From the NCBI RefSeq assembly GCF_021869535.1, contig NW_026262701.1, forward strand, positions 1,007,501-1,071,500: a stretch of 64,000 nt of DNA, read 5' to 3'. A program made the translations under genes and the position numbers. Within the stretch, counting starts at the first letter, position 1; every line of letters begins with the position of its first letter. Source of the DNA: Mytilus californianus. Lineage: Eukaryota; Mollusca; Bivalvia; Mytilida; Mytilidae. The notes under the pieces were generated by a model. The model did not search any database, was not told the origin of the DNA, and was given only the letters and a program-made list of their open reading frames with translations. Below, in pieces: positions 51,501 through 57,500 of this stretch.

Positions 51501-54500
51501 TCCATACTTGCTCAACTGTTCAGGGTTCGACCTCTGCAGGAAAATCCGGTTTGCTGTCTCTCTGACAGCCTCTTGTTTAAACATAATCTCAATATATTTG
51601 TATTTGATTCTTTTTATTTCTAAGAAATATTTACAGACGAGCTTGGTAACACCTGTTAATTTGACTTTCCACATTTCTTTACATTTGAATTGGTATGGCC
51701 TAATCAGACTGATAATAAGTTGTGCAATGTGAACTGAAACTGAACGACATATGATATAATAAAGTCCAAAGATATATTTATTTATATCCTTTTACTCAGA
51801 TTAACTTGCTTGTCAAAGTCTAGTAATTGTCATTAGATGATTTCCTATCTTAATGTTTTGTGTACCCATTGTAGTTTTAAGAACTAATATTATCCTTTTT
51901 TCTGTTGATGGTAAATCAAGAACAGCACTTTGGATTTCATATTTTCATCCAATGTATAAAAATTAATATGTAGTCAGATCAAACTGATTAATCTAAATAG
52001 ATGTATACATGCAAATGTTACTTCTGTTTCATTGGAAAACTATTTAATGACACCCGTAAGCTTCAAGTTGATATCATTAAATTTGCAGTAATACTCAGAT
52101 AATCAATCTGCAAAAAAGACAATAAATATTATAAATTGTCTCTACCATTTCATTTTGTTTAATAAAAAAATTGAAATAAAGAAGAAAAATTTGATTTTGT
52201 ATCGTAAATGAAAAGTTAAAAAAAAAATGTTGAATAAATGTATGACAAAAAAAAAAATGTTGAATAAATGTATGACAATCTGCAGTCTAATTGGTAATGC
52301 TGACATTGTCAGAACAATATGTTGAATTCTGGTGGACTGATTTTATTATATTCATTCCTGAATTATATATGAAAAAGTGTAAGGAGAATGTGATTTTGAA
52401 AAAAAACTTGGCATTTCTTTCATTTATGGTATATATATATTAAAGGAGCCCTAGATTACATTGACTAGACCTTAATTCATTACAGAGGATGGTTTATTTT
52501 AACATAAAATTGAGAATGGAAATGGGGAATGTGTCAAAGAGACAACAACCCGACCACAGAACAGACAACAGCAGAAGGCCACCAACAGGTCTTCAATGCA
52601 GCGAGAAATTCCCGCACCCGGAGGCGTCCTTCAGCTGGCCCCTAAACAAATATATATACTAGTTCAGTGATAATGAACGCCATACTAAACTCCAAATTGT
52701 ACACAAGAAACTAAAATTAAAAATAATACAAGACTAACAAAGGCTAGAGGCTCCTGACTTGGGACAGGCGCAAAAATGCGGCGGGGTTAAACATGTTTAT
52801 GAGATCTCAACCCTCCCCCTATACCTCTAGCCAATGTAGAAAAGTAAACGCATAACAATACGCACATTAAAATTCAGTTCAAGAGAAGTCCGAGTCTGAT
52901 GTCAGAAGATGTAACCAAAGAAAATAAACAAAATGACAATAATACATAAATAACAACAGACTACTAGCAGTTAACTGACATGCCAGCTCCAGACTTCAAT
53001 TAAACTGATTGAAAGATTATGTCTTCATCATATGAAACATGCTTGTTATTGCCATTTTGTATTCAATGAATATTAGGTAAAGTAAATTATAAGCATGGTA
53101 TAATATATAACCTATAAGACAATATAAAAAAATAAAAATAGGAAAAACATCAAACTCCAAGGAAAATTCAAAACAGAAAGTCCTTTAACAAATGGCAAAA
53201 TCAAAAGCTCTAACAAATCAAACGAATGGAAAACAACTGTCATATTCCTGACTTAAAAAGAGTATAGGACTTGGTAGCACCAAAATGTATCTCCTCTAAT
53301 ATTCTTGTATTTACACCATGTTACATAATCTTCCAAAGTCTTTTTAAAATTCACTGTACCATTTTATGTTTATGGTATGCTGAATATTTAATATAATATA
53401 TAAAAGTTAAGGGTTTCCCTGAAATTCAGTTAAAATAATAGAAGCATACATTCTTATGTGTTTGCACAAGTTCCCAATAGGAATTAGCTTTAACTTTAAA
53501 AATAGGTTTATTTGCTTTTAATTGATCTCTCTGTGCTATGTGTGTATTTTAATTGTCCATGTCTGTTTGCTTCTGTTGGCATTCACTTTATTTGCCCTAT
53601 TTGTAGAAAAGGTTTTCATTTTAAACTTTCATATTCAGTTCCCTGATGGTTTATGAATTTGGTATTGTCCTAATGTTAGAAAAGATGCACTTATCTGTTT
53701 TCTATATAAATATCTATTTTGTGAATTTTAAGTAACACAGTGTAACATGTGGAGCAGGGTCAGCTAACCCTTTCGAGGCACCTGTGATCAACCTGGTTTT
53801 TATGTGGAGTTGGTGTTGCTCAGTCTGTTAGATTATCTATGTTGTGTTTAGAAGACTGTTGTTTGTCTTTTGGTATTTTTTTTTGCCTTGGTGCTGCTGT
53901 ATCAATTGCTATATTTTGTCTTGTCAAAAAGATAAATTTAAATATACTACTCATCTGATTATCCACTTCTAGACTAGAAAACAAACTTTAAAGCAATTTT
54001 ACAATTTTTGTGAGGGGGGGGGGGGGGGGGTGTTGATTCAGAGTTGTTAAGTCTGTGTTTTCAAAATGCAAATAAAACAGGACATTAAGTTTTATTTTGT
54101 ATATTTTTATTGATAAAATCTTTAATATTTACCGGACTAACATAAAGTCATTTTTAAAGTTTGAATCTTAGAGTCACTTGGTCTCGTAATCCAGAATTTG
54201 TGATCTTTATTTACACAAAGACTGTAAGGACAGTGTAGGTGGTCTAGGAATATAGTTCTCAATTATTATTTGGGGTATTTCTTCCAGAGTATTCTGACTA
54301 CTGTTTTCTTTGAAATATCTATTAATTCAGTGGTCCTATCAGTTGCATATATATTGAAATAAGAAAAAGTAAAACATGTGGGAAAAACTTATGATTGAAA
54401 GTGAAAGTAGTGATTTGGCCAAAATGAAAGTAGGGTAGAAATTAGCCCTAAGCATTTATTCAAGATTCAAATCCTACCATTGGCATGTTAATATGGATCT

Positions 54501-57500
54501 CAAAAGAAAAAGCACTGATGGATTGTCCTGGGACAAGCACATTTTATTAGAATAATAATGGTCTATAAGCAGTTAAAGTTATTTCATGTTTGATGTGGTG
54601 CAAATTTTTTAATTCAATTTGACTTTTACAAAGAAATGCGTTGTAACCAATGGGAAGAATAATTGTGGTCTGAGGCCTGTATACCTTTGACAACCTTACA
54701 TACAATAACCTCCCCAGTAGGACTTAATATGAATGGTATGATTGTTCCAGTCAGAAACTATAACCATATCAGTAGAAGTTACTACTATGCCTCCAGGATT
54801 GGAATTATCAGAACTACCATTATAAGTCCATCGGAGTTGTCTCCCTTTATCTATCACCACCACCCTCCCTTTTTCATACAAAGTATTATCTAAGCTATCT
54901 ACAACATATATACAGTTATCTTTAGTACAGATTCTGGCTGGCCATGTGAAGAGTCTCTGATTGTCTGTATCATACCCATAGGTACGTAGTATGATTCCCT
55001 TCTGGCTCATTTGTACAACTATTCTTACACTGTCTTCTGTTGGACTCGATATAACTTCTGATTCACTTAATCCTACAAAAATTTCATTTTGTTTATTTCC
55101 ATGAACACCAATTGTAAATGAAGGAGACACTGTCCTAAGGTGTCTTTATTTGTCCATCTTTTATAGTATAAAGTTTTATTCTTGCTGCATTGATTATATC
55201 AGTAAATCTCCATTGCCCATCATTGCAATGTCATACACTGAAAGTTCTACTTTTCTTTCACACTTCATCTGTATTTCTCTAATGTTACCTTCTGTAAGAC
55301 TTTATTCCAAAAAGGTTCCTGTGAATGCTGATTTTTCATCACACTTTATGAATATTACTGACATCTTAATTTCATAAATTTGAAGAAGTTGGAAATCTGG
55401 AATATGATAAACAGATCCAAAGTGAAAACTGATTGGTTGATTTGAAGGTTTTCCTGGTATGAATTTTCTTTGTTTAAGGTCTACATGTCTAACACTTTTA
55501 TCTGCCATTGATTTGTCTATAGAATTGCTAGTAGCAAATATTTCAGAAGCAGATGGGGAACACAGTGATTTGTCCAACTGACTTTTCCTCTTTTCCAGTC
55601 CATCTCTTCTTTGTCTCACAGAAGTAATTTCCTTCCTAATTTCCTCCTCTGTTGGTTTCCATTGTTTATCCAGATCTGATAAAAGGCCATCAGCATATTT
55701 TATAATGTTATCTTTAGTTTCTAATGTTTTTTCTATAATTTGCCCTCTGTTTTCTATATTATAATTGTTTATTTCCTTCAGACAGGATCATTGCAAGTTG
55801 TCTTCTTTCTCCTGGAAGTGAGGGATTTCGGTTTGAATTGTGTGTTTCATGTTCCTTATAATTTTCAGTTTCTTAATTATCATAAATTTGATCCAGTTTA
55901 CAAAAAATTATGAAATTTATTATCTAGAACTAAACAATCAGAACACACTGGCCTTTTACAATCCTTGTAATACAATACAAATTTCTGATCACTGTGTATT
56001 GTACAAGGCTGTTTGGTTAAGTCTACTTTACGGGTGGTCTCTTTTGATTTGAGCGTCACTGATGAGTCTTTTGTAGACAAAACGAGTATCTGGCGCAAAT
56101 AAAAAATTTCAATCCTGGTATCTATGATGAGTTTATTTTCTACCGCATCTTTACTGCCACAGTCTTCCAGTTTAATAGCTATATGGTCATTTGATAGTGC
56201 AATATTTGAATGAATTCGAGAATTACAAAGTTTACACAGAAACAAATCACAGTTAATACACTTCCATTTGATATCAGAAGATTCTTTACAAAATAGACAT
56301 GCAGAAATAGTCTGTGCTTTTTCTGCAGATACGTTGGCCATGATATGAAGATGAGTGTTTTAGTTGATGTTGATTATATACTTTTGTAGTCGAATAGAAA
56401 CATTGTTGATAATATATATTTTTTTGATATAGATAATATAAGGCAATACTAGTTTTATGTTTTTTGTTCTTTGACTTTTTCACTGCCATTTTGTCCTATT
56501 TGTAATTATTGAAATTCTAGCATCTTGAGATGAAATGCAAAATATTCTTTTGCATTCTCCTGAAAAAACCTGATACACATGATACCAGGGTCCTAAATCT
56601 TGCCTCTCTTTCAAATTCTAAAATTATGATGATATGGCCTTACATGACTAATATAAAGTTGTACAGATAGGATAATATTTATCTAAATGATGTTTAACCG
56701 TATCTGTCTCAGTTTAAGAACCTTGTCAGGAGTTGTATTTTATTCAGTAGTGTTTTTACACAATATTTTTTTCTTCTGGCTGATTTTACTGAGTATCAAA
56801 CCTCAATGCAGTAAACACTCCTGTTATTGGTATAAAGTACAGACTGATTGCAATTATGAACATTTCCAAAAAAAAGGGTTTTCAAAACCAAGTATACCTC
56901 CAAAGATAAAGATAAATGTATTTTTTTTTAAAGTAGAATTGGCTACTAAAGGGTTGGATGCTATCAATAGTAGCAATATTTTCCATTTGTTTGATGTGTA
57001 TGAGCTTTTGATTTTGCCATTTGATTAGGGAGTTTCCTTTTTGAATTTTCCTTGGAGTTCAGTATTTTTGTGATTTTACTTTTATCCACAAAAAAAATCT
57101 AATATAATAATTTATTTTCATTTAACATAAAGTTATTTGTGAGAAAGAATAAAACAAATTGGAACAAAGGAATAACCTTTCCATTGTAATAAATAAACAC
57201 GAACCTTTAAACAGGCTCATTAGTAAAGGTTATCTTACCAATGTTGTAATTAGATCTTTGAATATAGTTTACATTGGCACTAATATCGATTTTGTCATCA
57301 GCAAATTAAAACATAACTAAATTTGTATTTTTTTCAAGTGGGATGTATAAAGACACACCCACGTTCGTTTAGATCTATAAAGAGGTTAAACTCCTAACTA
57401 TCCTACTGTCTGTCGATACATTTATTTTTGGCATTGCACTAGTCATGTCTTCTTTGACTGTCCATGACGTTAAAATACTAAATCCCTGGGATGTGTTTTA

